64,000 nt of DNA from Yersinia bercovieri ATCC 43970 (GCF_013282745.1 NZ_CP054044.1:1736001-1800000), one strand, 5' to 3'; positions 1 to 9,341 are shown, numbered from the stretch's first letter. Notes: generated by a model from the sequence alone, not told the origin. A program made the numbers and translations.

Positions 1-285
1 GTTATCTGTATCACTCTCTAAGTGGGGAATCGGGAGCCGCCAGATCGACTGATAGCTTATCTGGTGGTTGATTAACGATGCGGCATCACGTTCAGCCCCT
101 TCAAATTGGTAATTGCTTAAATCTGCACGTAATGACGCCATATGTGTTAATTCATTCACCAGTCGTTGACGTGTATCCTCATATGAAAAAAATGCCGTAG
201 CCGAAATCGAGATTAACCAAATGGCCATTAATGTGATGCCCAGTATGAGTGTCAATCGAGTGACGAGTGATGATGAATTGTCCAT
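1..285 (-). CDS. ssrA: SsrA-like hybrid sensor kinase, N-terminal part (cut by window start)
   Basis: Ninety-five codons read leftwards from an ATG at 285 and run off the window, so only the N-terminus is present. Residues about 8-30 form one hydrophobic segment (LTLILGITLMAIWLISISA), followed by a periplasmic-looking stretch containing LSNYQFEGAERDAASL. I recall a closely similar block (LSN-x-RFEEAERDA) in Salmonella SsrA, the membrane sensor kinase of the SPI-2 two-component system. The gene is divergent from the secretion operon, as ssrA is in SPI-2, so it probably controls that operon together with an SsrB-type regulator beyond the edge. Kinase and receiver domains cannot be seen here. 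Confidence 0.8.
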   Translation of the reverse strand, partial: MDNSSSLVTRLTLILGITLMAIWLISISATAFFSYEDTRQRLVNELTHMASLRADLSNYQFEGAERDAASLINHQISYQSIWRLPIPHLESDTDN

Positions 286-486
286 GATGATGTATTGCCC
301 ATAAAGTCACCTAACTGTTTTTTTTAGTACGCCACAGTCAAAATTTGATATCAAGAATTACACTGAATTCATCATTCCTCGTTATGGATTCATTTAATTA
401 TAAAAATGAAATTCAGGTTTTCGCCTTGTGGCGAATAGTGATATACAGCGGATAATAGAACTGTAGTAATGCAGGAGTTATTGTCG
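286..486. promoter_or_regulatory. Divergent intergenic region between ssrA-like gene and secretion operon
   Basis: About 200 bp of AT-rich sequence separates the divergent sensor kinase and ssaB-like genes, so it should hold both promoters. No strong sigma-70 match or obvious palindrome stands out by eye. The ribosome binding site of ssaB (GGAG at 474-477) lies inside it. SsrB-type binding here is an inference from the SPI-2 layout only. Confidence 0.4.
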
Positions 487-906
487 ATGCTGGAAATTTT
501 TAAAGTGCAGCCTTTAATTAATGATATCAACTTATCAGATATTAATATTATTCACTTTACCTTAAGAGGCATTCCATTTAAGGCAATGGATTATAAGCAC
601 TCAATTTGTATTGGTGTTTTTTTTATAGACAGAAAAATGATATCTGATGCGACTATTCGATATATCACCCTTATGTTGGTATCTCTTGAGGAGCTGCAAG
701 ACTTTGCCTTGCAGCTTAGTGATGGTTATTGGTGGCTATGGGGCCGATATACTGCCGATGAACGCGGCACCCTTGATGAGAAACATCAGGCGCTATCGAT
801 AAAGTTAGAACAAATACATTCAATTATTCAGCATCTTAACTCTTTGGTTACCAAAGTTAACTCACCCAAAACAGATGTTTCATTGAAACCGATAAGAAAA
901 ATATGA
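487..906 (+). CDS. ssaB: SsaB/SpiC-like type III secretion protein
   Basis: In Salmonella SPI-2, SsaB (SpiC) is a small cytoplasmic protein that works with SsaL and SsaM to order the secretion of translocators before effectors. The product here, 139 aa, has the family pattern of a compact body with YITLMLVSLEELQDFALQL and a WLWGRYT motif resembling SpiC's WLNGYYT. The start at 487 is chosen because GGAG at 474-477 is well spaced for it; an in-frame ATG at 469 would put that ribosome site inside the gene and give 145 aa. It is the first gene of the rightward operon and is followed after 10 bp by the secretin gene. Confidence 0.75.
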   Translation: MLEIFKVQPLINDINLSDINIIHFTLRGIPFKAMDYKHSICIGVFFIDRKMISDATIRYITLMLVSLEELQDFALQLSDGYWWLWGRYTADERGTLDEKHQALSIKLEQIHSIIQHLNSLVTKVNSPKTDVSLKPIRKI

Positions 907-916
907 GGGTGAATTT

Positions 917-2431
917 ATGAAAAGAGTGGCAGGTTCAATATTACTTTTGTTCGCGTCACTGGCCCAGGGGCAAGAGATCCCTTGGCAAGGTGAGTCTTTC
1001 TTTATTTATAGCCGGAGTATTGCCGTTTCTGACCTACTAAAAGATTTAGGGATAAATTATGGTATTCCGGTAGTGGTTAGCCCGGAAATAAGTGAACACT
1101 TTAGTGGGAAAATCCGTGATAAAACTCCAGCGGAGATACTGTCTGAGCTAGCCGGGTTGTATAACATTACCTGGTACTACGACGGAGACATTCTCTATTT
1201 TTACAAAGCCCAGTCCATTCGACGGGAATTTATATCGCCCGATGGGTTATCGACCAGCACGCTGATAAAATATCTACAAAGTAGTGGTGTTCCGGCGGCT
1301 AAAAATTGTGTTGTCAAAGCGGTTTCTCGCCTTGGTGCCATTGAAGTGACGGGGGTTCCTATCTGTATTGAGCGCGTGACCACATTGAGCAGAATGCTTT
1401 CTGCACAAATTCGCAGTCAAAATGAAAATAAAGAAACGGTGTCCGTCTTCCAACTAAAATATGCCTCTGCGGCGGACTCAAGTTATCAGTATCGTGATCA
1501 ACAAGTTAAATTACCGGGCTTGGTCAGTGTGTTACGGGAAATGACGATGGCCAATAATTTGCCGCTGGTGGGTGGAAAAGGACAAACAAATTCGCCGATC
1601 AGCACCCCACTCTTCTCAGCAGATCCTCGGCAAAATTCCATTATTGTTCGAGATCGTCAGGTCAATATGCCGATCTACCGCAGCTTAATTGCACAGTTGG
1701 ATCAGCGCCCAATTCAAATAGAGATCTCGGTGACCATTATTGATGTTGATGCCGGGGATATCAGCCAACTGGGTATTGACTGGTCAGCGTCTACGTCTAT
1801 TGGCGGGGCAGGAATTTCATTTAATAGTGGATCGGGGAGTAGTGGCACGGGCAAAAATAGTGCTGATGGATTCTCTACTGTTATTGGTGATACTAGTAAC
1901 TTTATGGTGCGCCTGAATGCCTTACAAAAAAACTCCCGTGCCAGAGTTTTATCACAGCCTTCGGTGGTGACCCTGAATAATATTCAAGCGGTTTTAGATA
2001 AAAATGTCACCTTTTATACCAAGCTACAAGGTGACAAAGTCGCCAAACTTGAATCAATTACATCAGGATCACTATTGCGGGTCACGCCGAGAATGATTGA
2101 TGCGGACGGTGAAAAAGAGGTGCTGCTCAATCTGAATATTCAGGATGGGCAACAACAGGCACCGATCAGCAATAGCGAGCCGTTACCAGAAATACAAAAC
2201 TCAGATATCTCGACCCAGGCCACGTTACGTGTCGGGCAAAGTTTACTCTTGGGTGGCTTTATTCAAGACAAGCAAATTGAATCGCAAAATAAGATCCCTT
2301 TGTTGGGTGATATCCCGTTATTAGGCGGATTATTCCGCAGTACGGATAAGCAATCTCACAGCGTTGTTAGGTTATTTTTGATTAAAGCGGTGCCAGTTAA
2401 TACGGGGGAGTTATATGACCGTAAGCTATAA
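917..2431 (+). CDS. ssaC: Type III secretion outer-membrane secretin (SsaC/SpiA, SctC)
   Basis: This 504-aa protein forms the outer-membrane ring of the injectisome. Residues 1-18 are a signal peptide ending before QEIPW. The N-terminal half carries the ring-building domains (IAVSDLLKDLGINYGIPVVV), and residues about 240-500 form the secretin domain with the signatures LIAQLDQRPIQIEISVTIIDV, LRVTPRMID and GQSLLLGGFIQDK, ending IPLLGDIPLLGGLFR. The length fits SsaC. A GAGGGTG sequence precedes the ATG. The gene overlaps the start of ssaD by 17 bp, which suggests coupled translation of the two ring proteins. Confidence 0.93.
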   Translation: MKRVAGSILLLFASLAQGQEIPWQGESFFIYSRSIAVSDLLKDLGINYGIPVVVSPEISEHFSGKIRDKTPAEILSELAGLYNITWYYDGDILYFYKAQSIRREFISPDGLSTSTLIKYLQSSGVPAAKNCVVKAVSRLGAIEVTGVPICIERVTTLSRMLSAQIRSQNENKETVSVFQLKYASAADSSYQYRDQQVKLPGLVSVLREMTMANNLPLVGGKGQTNSPISTPLFSADPRQNSIIVRDRQVNMPIYRSLIAQLDQRPIQIEISVTIIDVDAGDISQLGIDWSASTSIGGAGISFNSGSGSSGTGKNSADGFSTVIGDTSNFMVRLNALQKNSRARVLSQPSVVTLNNIQAVLDKNVTFYTKLQGDKVAKLESITSGSLLRVTPRMIDADGEKEVLLNLNIQDGQQQAPISNSEPLPEIQNSDISTQATLRVGQSLLLGGFIQDKQIESQNKIPLLGDIPLLGGLFRSTDKQSHSVVRLFLIKAVPVNTGELYDRKL

Positions 2432-3629
2432 ACTCCGTCTATTAAATGGTGAACTTAAAGGGCGTGAACTGAGACTCCCTGAGGGGAAATTTACACTGGG
2501 TGAGCAGGGCTGTGATGTGCTATTGCCCCTACCGCAGGGAGAAATATTGACGTTGGTCATCAGCGAACACCAAATAATGATGCAGGTCGCTGGCGAGGTG
2601 TGGGTTAATGGTTTCCGACATAATTTGCAGCAAGCACTCCCGCTAAAACAGGCGATCGAAACCTCCGGATTGATATTGGTCCTCGGCGAGGAAAATGACG
2701 TTTTAAGTGGCGTTAAAATTACTCCTCGGGCTGGAGCGCACTTATTGCTGTGGTTATCGGTAGTGACATTAATCCTATTGTCACTGCTACTCATATTGAT
2801 CTTTTGGGTTATGCAGCAACCTAAAGAACTGCAAGCTTATTTTACCCCAGATATGCCGACCCAACTCTCTGAACAGTTAAAAAAACCGGCTTTACAGGGT
2901 GTAAAAGGAAGTTGGCTCTCAGATGGTAGCGTGATGCTGAGTGGTCACTGTACATCCTCTTCCGCGATTATTAATTTGCAGAACTTCTTGGTGTTAAATC
3001 ATATTGTTTTTCAGAATCAGTTAGTTTGTGATGACCACTTAATCACCAGTATCAACGATGTATTGCATCAGTACGGCTACCAAGATGTTGAGGTTAAAAT
3101 AGGCGAAAAATCTGGGGATATTATTCTCCATGGCTCGATTGAAATGGGGGCGCAATGGCTAGATGTCCAGAAAGCGTTGGCTAGTGTCGCAGGATTAAAG
3201 CGCTGGAAAGTTGTTAATACTCACGATGGACAAATTTCGCTATTAGTTGAGCGCTTAAAGAAGCTGGGGCTGTTAGGTTATCTCAGCATGAGACAAAGTA
3301 ATAACGAGGTGATCATCAGTGGTGTATTGTCACCTGATCAACAGCAGCAATTGATGAATATGCTGGAAACCCTGGCCCAGCAGCAACCGGATTACCTTGC
3401 GGTGAGATATCAGAATATCCCCATTTCAGATCAAACTGAGCAGCTACTCCCTGCCGGGATTGTCAGTTATGGCGGAAACCGCCATTCAGGTTTTGTGCAA
3501 CTGGCGAATGGCTTGCGTTTGCAACAAGGAACGATGCTGGCAAATGGTTATAAAGTGATTTTTATCGGCGAGCAGGGTATATCACTGTTAAAAGCTAACC
3601 AATTAATCCACATACCAATGGGTTTTTAA
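2415..3629 (+). CDS. ssaD: Type III secretion inner-membrane ring protein (SsaD, SctD)
   Basis: SctD-family proteins make the outer part of the inner-membrane ring. The 404-aa product has a cytoplasmic FHA-like N-terminus (GKFTLGEQGCDVLLPLP), one transmembrane segment at about residues 110-133, and a long periplasmic part with repeated ring-building modules (for example LSDGSVMLSGHC and SGDIILHGSIEMG). Size and layout match SsaD/YscD. The start at 2415 has GGGGGAG just upstream and lies within the end of ssaC. Confidence 0.9.
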   Translation: MTVSYKLRLLNGELKGRELRLPEGKFTLGEQGCDVLLPLPQGEILTLVISEHQIMMQVAGEVWVNGFRHNLQQALPLKQAIETSGLILVLGEENDVLSGVKITPRAGAHLLLWLSVVTLILLSLLLILIFWVMQQPKELQAYFTPDMPTQLSEQLKKPALQGVKGSWLSDGSVMLSGHCTSSSAIINLQNFLVLNHIVFQNQLVCDDHLITSINDVLHQYGYQDVEVKIGEKSGDIILHGSIEMGAQWLDVQKALASVAGLKRWKVVNTHDGQISLLVERLKKLGLLGYLSMRQSNNEVIISGVLSPDQQQQLMNMLETLAQQQPDYLAVRYQNIPISDQTEQLLPAGIVSYGGNRHSGFVQLANGLRLQQGTMLANGYKVIFIGEQGISLLKANQLIHIPMGF

Positions 3630-3647
3630 GAATAGGGGAGTAAGCGA

Positions 3648-3863
3648 ATGCAACATATTACTGAGTTGGAAGATGATATTAAGTCTCACTCCAAAAATAT
3701 TCAGCAAAAGAAAGAATTATTGAGAAAAGAAAAGTTAATTATTGACTATCAATTATCTCTACAGCAAACACCGGATAACTATAAATATCTTAATAACGTA
3801 AAATTGGCGCTGGATAGTGCTGAAATCATCATTGATACATTGTCTATTCGTTATAATAATTAA
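3648..3863 (+). CDS. ssaE: SsaE-like small type III secretion chaperone (SctE/YscE type)
   Basis: A 71-aa, charged, helical protein with no membrane segment. Its C-terminus (SAEIIIDTLSIRYNN) resembles that of Salmonella SsaE (AENIINIIYYRYHN). In the YscE family such proteins keep the needle subunit unpolymerised in the cytoplasm together with a YscG-type partner (here ssaH). A ribosome site AGGGGAG precedes the ATG, 18 bp after ssaD. Confidence 0.75.
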   Translation: MQHITELEDDIKSHSKNIQQKKELLRKEKLIIDYQLSLQQTPDNYKYLNNVKLALDSAEIIIDTLSIRYNN

Positions 3864-3974
3864 ATTTCTTTTCCATGATTGTTTTTTAAAAAAATAATGT
3901 AAATCTAAAAGACAGACGGAAATGGATAGTCCAGAATAAATACATGGCTTAATGTATATATAAAGGAGTGTTCT

Positions 3975-4268
3975 ATGAATGAAAATGATCCTATTCAGTA
4001 TATGCTAATTGATCTTCAAGGAAGATATAATAAGTTATATTCTGATTTTGGTAAACTCAAAGACTACCAACAGCAAATTGAGCTATTAAAAGAGCGGGCT
4101 AATAATGATATTAGCGCACGGGAAATATTATACCGCCTAGATGCTGCCTTTCCGAATGGATTGGCGCAGGAAAAAACAAAAATGGCGGGCTGTATTTCAC
4201 AAATGGCAATACAATTTAAGCAGCTGGAGACACAACTTAAAAATATCAACTCAAGTGAAAACCTGTAG
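3975..4268 (+). CDS. sseA: SseA-like chaperone for translocon proteins
   Basis: The 97-aa helical protein matches the layout of SseA: an N-terminal coiled region, then a segment SAREILYRLDAAFPNGLA like SseA's SRETESILHNLFPQGVA, and a C-terminal FKQLETQLKNIN like SseA's FKQLEVRLKQLN. SseA is the cytoplasmic chaperone for SseB and SseD. The gene stands directly before sseB. A clear AAAGGAG lies upstream of the ATG. The 111-bp gap after ssaE may hold a second promoter, as SPI-2 has before sseA. Confidence 0.85.
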   Translation: MNENDPIQYMLIDLQGRYNKLYSDFGKLKDYQQQIELLKERANNDISAREILYRLDAAFPNGLAQEKTKMAGCISQMAIQFKQLETQLKNINSSENL

Positions 4269-4318
4269 TTAATAATCCCCTCCTCTGCTATTTATTTTTT
4301 GAAGATTGGAGAGTATAT

Positions 4319-4909
4319 ATGTCAACTATCAATCAAATATCTATCCCAAAATATCTTTCAACTCATGCGGCCAAGTCATCTGGTGATGACGTCATAAAAA
4401 GCTCCTCTCCTTATGCCAGTAATGATGATTCTGACGATATTTTTAGTCTGGCTTTTAACGTCCTCTACTCATTTCTTGATGTACTTCGTAACCTTGCCTC
4501 GACTGATTTTAAAGGGATGCAGGCCCGCTCAAAATATGCCCGTGACGTACAAGATAATGCTAATCAGGTCGATGAAGTGATTGCTAAAGCCTCGAAAGGT
4601 GATGATAAAACCCGAGAGCCACTACCTGATTCAGTTATTAAATTTATGCGAGAAAATGGCATCAAAATTGGTGGTGTGAGTATCGATGATTATTTAAATA
4701 AGAATGGCCCATCATTGGATAAAGGGCAATTAGCGGCAGTGAAAGCGGCATTAGATAACGAGAAGACCAGTGCGACCGACACCATGACTCAAGATCAGTT
4801 GCAATTACAGAAATTGATGCAGAGTTATAACGTTTGCGCTAATAACATCAGCACATTGCAAGCAGGCTTAAAAGATTTACTGATGACTATTGCCCGCAGT
4901 TTCTGCTAA
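4319..4909 (+). CDS. sseB: SseB-like translocon filament protein (EspA family)
   Basis: SseB forms the filament or sheath that connects the needle to the pore in the host membrane. The 196-aa product has the same length as Salmonella SseB, an unstructured N-terminus rich in Ser and Asp, a hydrophobic helix (SLAFNVLYSFLDVL) and a C-terminal helix (ISTLQAGLKDLLMTIARSFC) of the EspA type used for coiled-coil polymerisation. It is flanked by the predicted chaperones sseA and sscA, as in SPI-2. Confidence 0.85.
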   Translation: MSTINQISIPKYLSTHAAKSSGDDVIKSSSPYASNDDSDDIFSLAFNVLYSFLDVLRNLASTDFKGMQARSKYARDVQDNANQVDEVIAKASKGDDKTREPLPDSVIKFMRENGIKIGGVSIDDYLNKNGPSLDKGQLAAVKAALDNEKTSATDTMTQDQLQLQKLMQSYNVCANNISTLQAGLKDLLMTIARSFC

Positions 4910-4954
4910 TTAGGAGTGCCGTTATAGGGATAATAGTCTTAAGGACGGTGTGAA

Positions 4955-5422
4955 ATGAATATTCAACCAAGTGATGCAGTGCTTAATTTTATGCGGCGTG
5001 GAGGTTCGCTGCATATGCTGGCTAATATGGACCCACAAGATCTGGCGCTGCTCTATGAATATACCGTACAGCTTTGTCAGGGAGGGGAGTTCGACAGTGC
5101 CAAGCGATTATTAAATTTGCTGGTCCGGTTTGACCATTGGAATTTCGCTTATTGGATGACATTAGGTTTGTGCTATCAACAAACCGCTGATTTTTATCAG
5201 GCAATTTATTGTTTCAGCCGTGCAGGACAGATACAGATAGATAATCCACGCCCATCTTGCTCGGCAGGAGAGTGCTATTTAGCCTGTGGTAATGCCGCTT
5301 ATGCTGAAAAAGCTTTCCGAGCAGCATTAAATTGGTGCCATACCAACCCAAAGTTGGCGCATATAAAGCAACAAGCTGAACGAGGCCTGGCCGCTTTATT
5401 ACTGGAGGTGCGACATGACTAA
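4955..5422 (+). CDS. sscA: SscA-like class II chaperone (LcrH/SycD family)
   Basis: The 155-aa protein has the tetratricopeptide-repeat fold of LcrH/SycD chaperones: repeats read as YWMTLGLCYQQTADFYQAIYCFSRA and PSCSAGECYLACGNAAYAEKAFRAAL. These cytoplasmic proteins hold the hydrophobic translocators; SscA pairs with SseC in Salmonella. It overlaps the start of sseC by 8 bp, which fits cotranslation of chaperone and client. The ribosome site is TAAGGA before the ATG. Confidence 0.88.
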   Translation: MNIQPSDAVLNFMRRGGSLHMLANMDPQDLALLYEYTVQLCQGGEFDSAKRLLNLLVRFDHWNFAYWMTLGLCYQQTADFYQAIYCFSRAGQIQIDNPRPSCSAGECYLACGNAAYAEKAFRAALNWCHTNPKLAHIKQQAERGLAALLLEVRHD

Positions 5423-6880
5423 CCCTATTTCATTAAAAACAGCTCCGACGGTTGATGGGGCCATAGCAATAACAGGGAAAACTACACCTATATCACCGGC
5501 TACTATGCCCGATTGGCGAGCAATCGCGGGGCTGCCGCCATCAATGGAGACGAATATAACCTCAGCCAAAGTGACGCAACAAAAAGCCCAGGCCGCATTG
5601 GATCGTTTACTAGTTGCTTTGCCACAATCCGCTACAAAAAAAGAGGGGGAGAACCGATTATACCTCGATCGACTCGCGAGCACCGATATGCAGCTGATTG
5701 TTGCGATGGCGGGCAATTTGAATCTGGGCGTTTTTTCCGATTTGTGTAAATCAATTGGCAAACAGATGGAACACGCCGCAGATGTGCAAACTTTTCTGCG
5801 TGATAAACGTGTTGCCGACTATCAACAACAGATTGATAAAGCTGTCGAACAGGCCGATAAAGCCAAAAAAGCCGGAATTTTCAATGCAGTATGCGATTGG
5901 ATTGTTGGCGCAGTTGAGGTGATTTATGGCGCAATCAAGGTTGCCGAAGGGGTGTTAACCGGTAATCCGGTGGCATTGGCCTCTGGTGCTGCCTATCTGG
6001 CGGCGGGCACCGCCGGTTTGGTCAAAGCGGCGGCGGAAACAGCGATGCTATTAGGGGCATCGAAAGAGAAATGCCAGGAAGTAATTGATGTTGCAGGAAA
6101 AATACAGCTAGGTTGTGAATGTTTTGCGATGGCAATTGATCTGCTTCAAGCTGGTCGCGCTATCAATGCAGCCCGCGTAGTCACCAAAGGCACTGGCGAT
6201 GTGCTGAAAGCGGGTAGCAGTGAAGTGCTACTCGATGCGATTAAGCGAGGTGTTGGCGAAGAGGTTGAGCAGTTGGTCGAACAGTTTGCTAAGGATGTCA
6301 GCAAGCAAGTTAGCACTGAAGTGGCCATGCAGGCGGGGGGGTTGAGATGGCTGAGGCCGGTGACATGGCTTCAGCTGCGGCGAAACAGGCTATCGAAACG
6401 GAAATGACTCTGGTGCGCAATATCACCAAATCATTTACTCACGCAGGTGTAGAAAAGTTGGTGGGGGATGCCACCAAAGCATTGGTGGAGCGGGTGATCA
6501 AGAAGGGTATCATACTGACGGCAGAAGAGTTTGAACAGCAATGTACCAAAGCTATTATGAAAGAAATGGTCAAACAAATAATAAAAGATGTCACGACTTC
6601 ACCATTACTGATTCTTCAAAAATGTACTCAAGGCGTCAATCAAATAAATAGTGGGCAGTTGTCTATTCAAAAAGCAGATCTGCAAAAAGAGATTGAACGG
6701 TTACTGCTTAATCAGGAGTTCACCCAATTTATGGATGATTGGGTAGAAAAAAATAAGCAGCGACAAACGACACAGTTAAAAGATATTTCTCATGATGCAC
6801 AAGAAACAGTGAGTCAGTTAAACGATAACATTCATCAGAACGGGATGTTACAAACAAAAATTGCCAGTTCATTGATCTAA
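5415..6880 (+). pseudogene. sseC: SseC-like translocator, split by a frameshift in a G7 run
   Basis: SseC (YopB/EspD type) inserts in the host membrane to form the pore. The first reading frame (5415-6407) gives the N-terminus, hydrophobic segments (AAYLAAGTAGLVKAAAETA, GAVEVIYGAIKVAEGVL) and helices, then runs into unrelated sequence after residue about 309. The second frame (6347-6880) continues the amphipathic C-terminus to TKIASSLI. The break is at seven G, 6335-6341; one more G, two fewer, or a -1 ribosomal slip would join the frames into 488 aa, close to SseC's 484. As read it is broken, but a sequencing error or slippage cannot be excluded. The stop overlaps an ATG at 6880. Confidence 0.85.
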
Positions 6881-6891
6881 TGGAGGTAGTG

Positions 6892-7482
6892 ATGGGGATT
6901 TCAGTCAGTCATGAAATAAAATCACTTGAGCAAAATATGCCATCGGTTGATGGGAAGAGTTTTCGTGAGAGCAATATTGATGATGTTCTCACCTCCTTAT
7001 CTGATGTTATTTTTAAAATGTTCGAATTGTTTAAAAAAATGCGGGATTTACTGAATGCCTATAACCAAAAACAGCAAGAGTTAGGTTGGGATCTGCAAGT
7101 GAATTCAATGAGTCAGAAGCGCGAAGCCATTGATGATTCGTGTGCCGCATCTACATTCAGTGGGGCTGGTAATATAGTTTCTGGTATTTTCAGTTTTGGC
7201 GGTGGAGCCGCGAGTGTTAAGTGCGGTGAATTGACTAGCCACATCGGTTCTGGTTTGGGGGGGATAAGTGCTGGCGGCTGTAAAATTACAGAGGGCAATT
7301 TAGCTCGTGATGCCGAAATATCCCGCATGACCGGTGATCTACAAAACAGTAACTCACAATCTTATGCCAAAAGCATCAGTGAATTACAAAACAGTCTGAG
7401 TGAAAGTCGACAAAGTTCGAAGGAGTTCAGTAAAGATATCACCAATATCATTAATCAAATCGCCATGGCGATGAAGTTATAA
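6892..7482 (+). CDS. sseD: SseD-like translocator
   Basis: The 196-aa product has nearly the length of Salmonella SseD (195), which forms the translocation pore with SseC. It has an N-terminal charged helix, a helix MFELFKKMRDLLNAYNQKQQE, a glycine-rich small-residue segment around residues 80-130 (FSGAGNIVSGIFSFGGGAAS) and a C-terminal helix ending NQIAMAMKL. I start it at 6892 because GGAGGT at 6883-6888 sits just before it; an upstream ATG at 6880 would add four residues and include that site. It follows sseC directly. Confidence 0.82.
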   Translation: MGISVSHEIKSLEQNMPSVDGKSFRESNIDDVLTSLSDVIFKMFELFKKMRDLLNAYNQKQQELGWDLQVNSMSQKREAIDDSCAASTFSGAGNIVSGIFSFGGGAASVKCGELTSHIGSGLGGISAGGCKITEGNLARDAEISRMTGDLQNSNSQSYAKSISELQNSLSESRQSSKEFSKDITNIINQIAMAMKL

Positions 7483-7485
7483 TGT

Positions 7486-7884
7486 ATGGATGCTATTACT
7501 CGCGCGTTACGCGATAAAGGTTGTGAGGTTAAAACTGCCTACTTTGAAAATAGCGGTATCAAGATAGGCAGTGAGTTTTCTCTTTATGGTTATCGAGTGG
7601 TTTATCGTATTGAGTATAGCGAGCTTATTATTTGTTATCTGGAGGTTATAAATAAAGATGAATTGCCCGGTGATTTTTTAAAACTCTTTAATTTCTTATA
7701 TTGTTTAGGTAAATGTACCGCTGAAATTTCAATTATCAGAATGTTGGTGATTGATAATATCGCCAATCCAACACTGCAACTCATCCGACATCGGTTAATT
7801 AAGGTTTTAAGGGCGAAAGGTGCATTCAGTAAAAACATCGTGGGTAATGATTGGTTACTATTTGATGTCAGCAGTAGGAAATAG
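7486..7884 (+). CDS. sseE: SseE-like secretion protein
   Basis: A 132-aa soluble protein in the sseE position. The pattern LYGYRVVYRIEYSELIICYLEVI resembles SseE's LSPYLVIYRIEAKEMIICEF, and a second block around MLVIDNIANPTLQLIRHRLIKVLRAKGA is shared too. SseE has the fold of a class I type III chaperone but its client is not firmly known. It starts 4 bp after sseD and is followed 4 bp later by sscB, so all are one transcript. Confidence 0.8.
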   Translation: MDAITRALRDKGCEVKTAYFENSGIKIGSEFSLYGYRVVYRIEYSELIICYLEVINKDELPGDFLKLFNFLYCLGKCTAEISIIRMLVIDNIANPTLQLIRHRLIKVLRAKGAFSKNIVGNDWLLFDVSSRK

Positions 7885-7887
7885 AGT

Positions 7888-8382
7888 ATGGGAGGTCAAA
7901 TGGGTGATGCCAGTATTGGCGATTTACAAGCTATCTGTAGCCAAATAAATAGTGTGCTGAAAGAACAAGGTATTATTAACCCAAACATGATGGAGACTCA
8001 ACAGCCCGTTAGCCAACCGGAGGTGCGGGCGATATATACGCGCGGTTATCAGGCCTGGCTCGCGGATGACTATATCGCGGCGATCGAAGATTTTTCCTGG
8101 CTTACATTACACTGCCCGTTAGAGCCACGATTCCATCTGGCATTAGCGGGAGCACTGCAAATGCAGCAGGAGTATGTACTGGCACTGAGCGCCTATGCTT
8201 GTGCATTGCTATTGGTGGCGGAGGATCCTGATCCTGTTTACCAGATGGCGATCTGTTTGCAGGCCCTGGGAAAGGGGGCGGATGCCAGAGAAGCGCTACA
8301 AACTGCCATTGAAATGAGTTATCTGAATCCGGAATACGCTCCCACCGCTGAAAAAGCTTTACGACTATTGAATAGAATATAA
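7888..8382 (+). CDS. sscB: SscB-like class II chaperone (LcrH/SycD family)
   Basis: A second tetratricopeptide chaperone of 164 aa, with repeats GYQAWLADDYIAAIEDFSWL, ALAGALQMQQEYVLALSAYA and YQMAICLQALGKGADAREAL. SscB in Salmonella is the chaperone of the effector SseF, and an sseF-like gene is next. An in-frame ATG at 7900 follows GGAGG at 7891-7895 and could be the true start, giving 160 aa; the spacing is short, so I keep 7888. Confidence 0.82.
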   Translation: MGGQMGDASIGDLQAICSQINSVLKEQGIINPNMMETQQPVSQPEVRAIYTRGYQAWLADDYIAAIEDFSWLTLHCPLEPRFHLALAGALQMQQEYVLALSAYACALLLVAEDPDPVYQMAICLQALGKGADAREALQTAIEMSYLNPEYAPTAEKALRLLNRI

Positions 8383-8425
8383 AGCAGACTCTCAGTCGTT
8401 ATGGTTAATATTAAAGGAGCAAAAT

Positions 8426-9211
8426 ATGAGCTTGGAGCCTTGTCTTCCCGCTAAATCAGGTATTACCCCACCTACAATAACAGAAGAGAGGGTGGATATA
8501 AATAATAGTACCAAGCCAACTCTCTCCTCTCCCGATAAATTTGAAATTGCCAATGAATCAAAAATAGAAATTAATCATCTTATTGATCTTCAGGAAAAGG
8601 ATTCAGCTGAATTATGCTGTGCCAGAGTTAAGCTGGCCAAAAAACAATTTTTTATCAATGTCATTGAGATGGCTGTTTCCTTAATTGCTTTTACTGTCAG
8701 TGTCGGGATGACGGTTTGTAGTGGGGGGGCCACCGCCCCTATATTGGTCCTGGTAGGGCTGAATCTTGTGTCATCGCTTGCAAATTTAGCCTGTGCTTAT
8801 CATAACTGGGATTGCGCCAGCAAAGGTAAACCGGAACTGACAATGGGTAATGACGCACTACAACAGGTCGTTTTTATTTTAGCTAAAAATGCCCAGGTAT
8901 CGCCCGAAAATGCAAAAAAAATTGCCCGCCTCACTTCGTATTTGATTAAAACGGGATTATTTGTTGCGTTAGGTGTCGTCGGTTTTGTTATCCATCCGAT
9001 GATTAATAGTAACGTATGTTTACTCGCCAGGAATTATGCCCCCATATTGTCATCTATGCTGAGTACGGCCGCTACGGGAGTACTTAGCACATGGATTGAA
9101 CATAATAATGATGAAATAGAAAATGCCTTAGATAAGCTAATTGAGAATGAAAAGGAAGTCGTTCGTCAAATAGCTTTATTGGAGGGGAAGTTAACTATTA
9201 TCGCTGGATAG
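8426..9211 (+). CDS. sseF: SseF-like membrane-associated effector
   Basis: The 261-aa protein matches SseF in length (260) and layout. A hydrophilic Ser/Pro-rich N-terminus is followed by hydrophobic helices with SGGATAPILVLVGLNLVSS and the block ACAYHNWDCASKGKPEL, like SseF's CCAYHNYQSICQQKEPL, then a second hydrophobic pair (IKTGLFVALGVVGFVIHPM). SseF acts at the host vacuole membrane in Salmonella, usually with SseG; no sseG-like gene follows here. It has a good AAAGGAG site. Whether it is delivered in this strain depends on the apparatus genes, three of which look broken. Confidence 0.8.
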   Translation: MSLEPCLPAKSGITPPTITEERVDINNSTKPTLSSPDKFEIANESKIEINHLIDLQEKDSAELCCARVKLAKKQFFINVIEMAVSLIAFTVSVGMTVCSGGATAPILVLVGLNLVSSLANLACAYHNWDCASKGKPELTMGNDALQQVVFILAKNAQVSPENAKKIARLTSYLIKTGLFVALGVVGFVIHPMINSNVCLLARNYAPILSSMLSTAATGVLSTWIEHNNDEIENALDKLIENEKEVVRQIALLEGKLTIIAG

Positions 9212-9341
9212 TAAAGTTAATTATTTTATCTAAAATAATCAGTAGCAATGGGCTTGTTAAGAGTTAAGGTCTAAACCGGATACCTATTAATTCAATATCT
9301 GTCAATCTTATCTTAAGGCTAGCAACATCCTAAGGAATATA

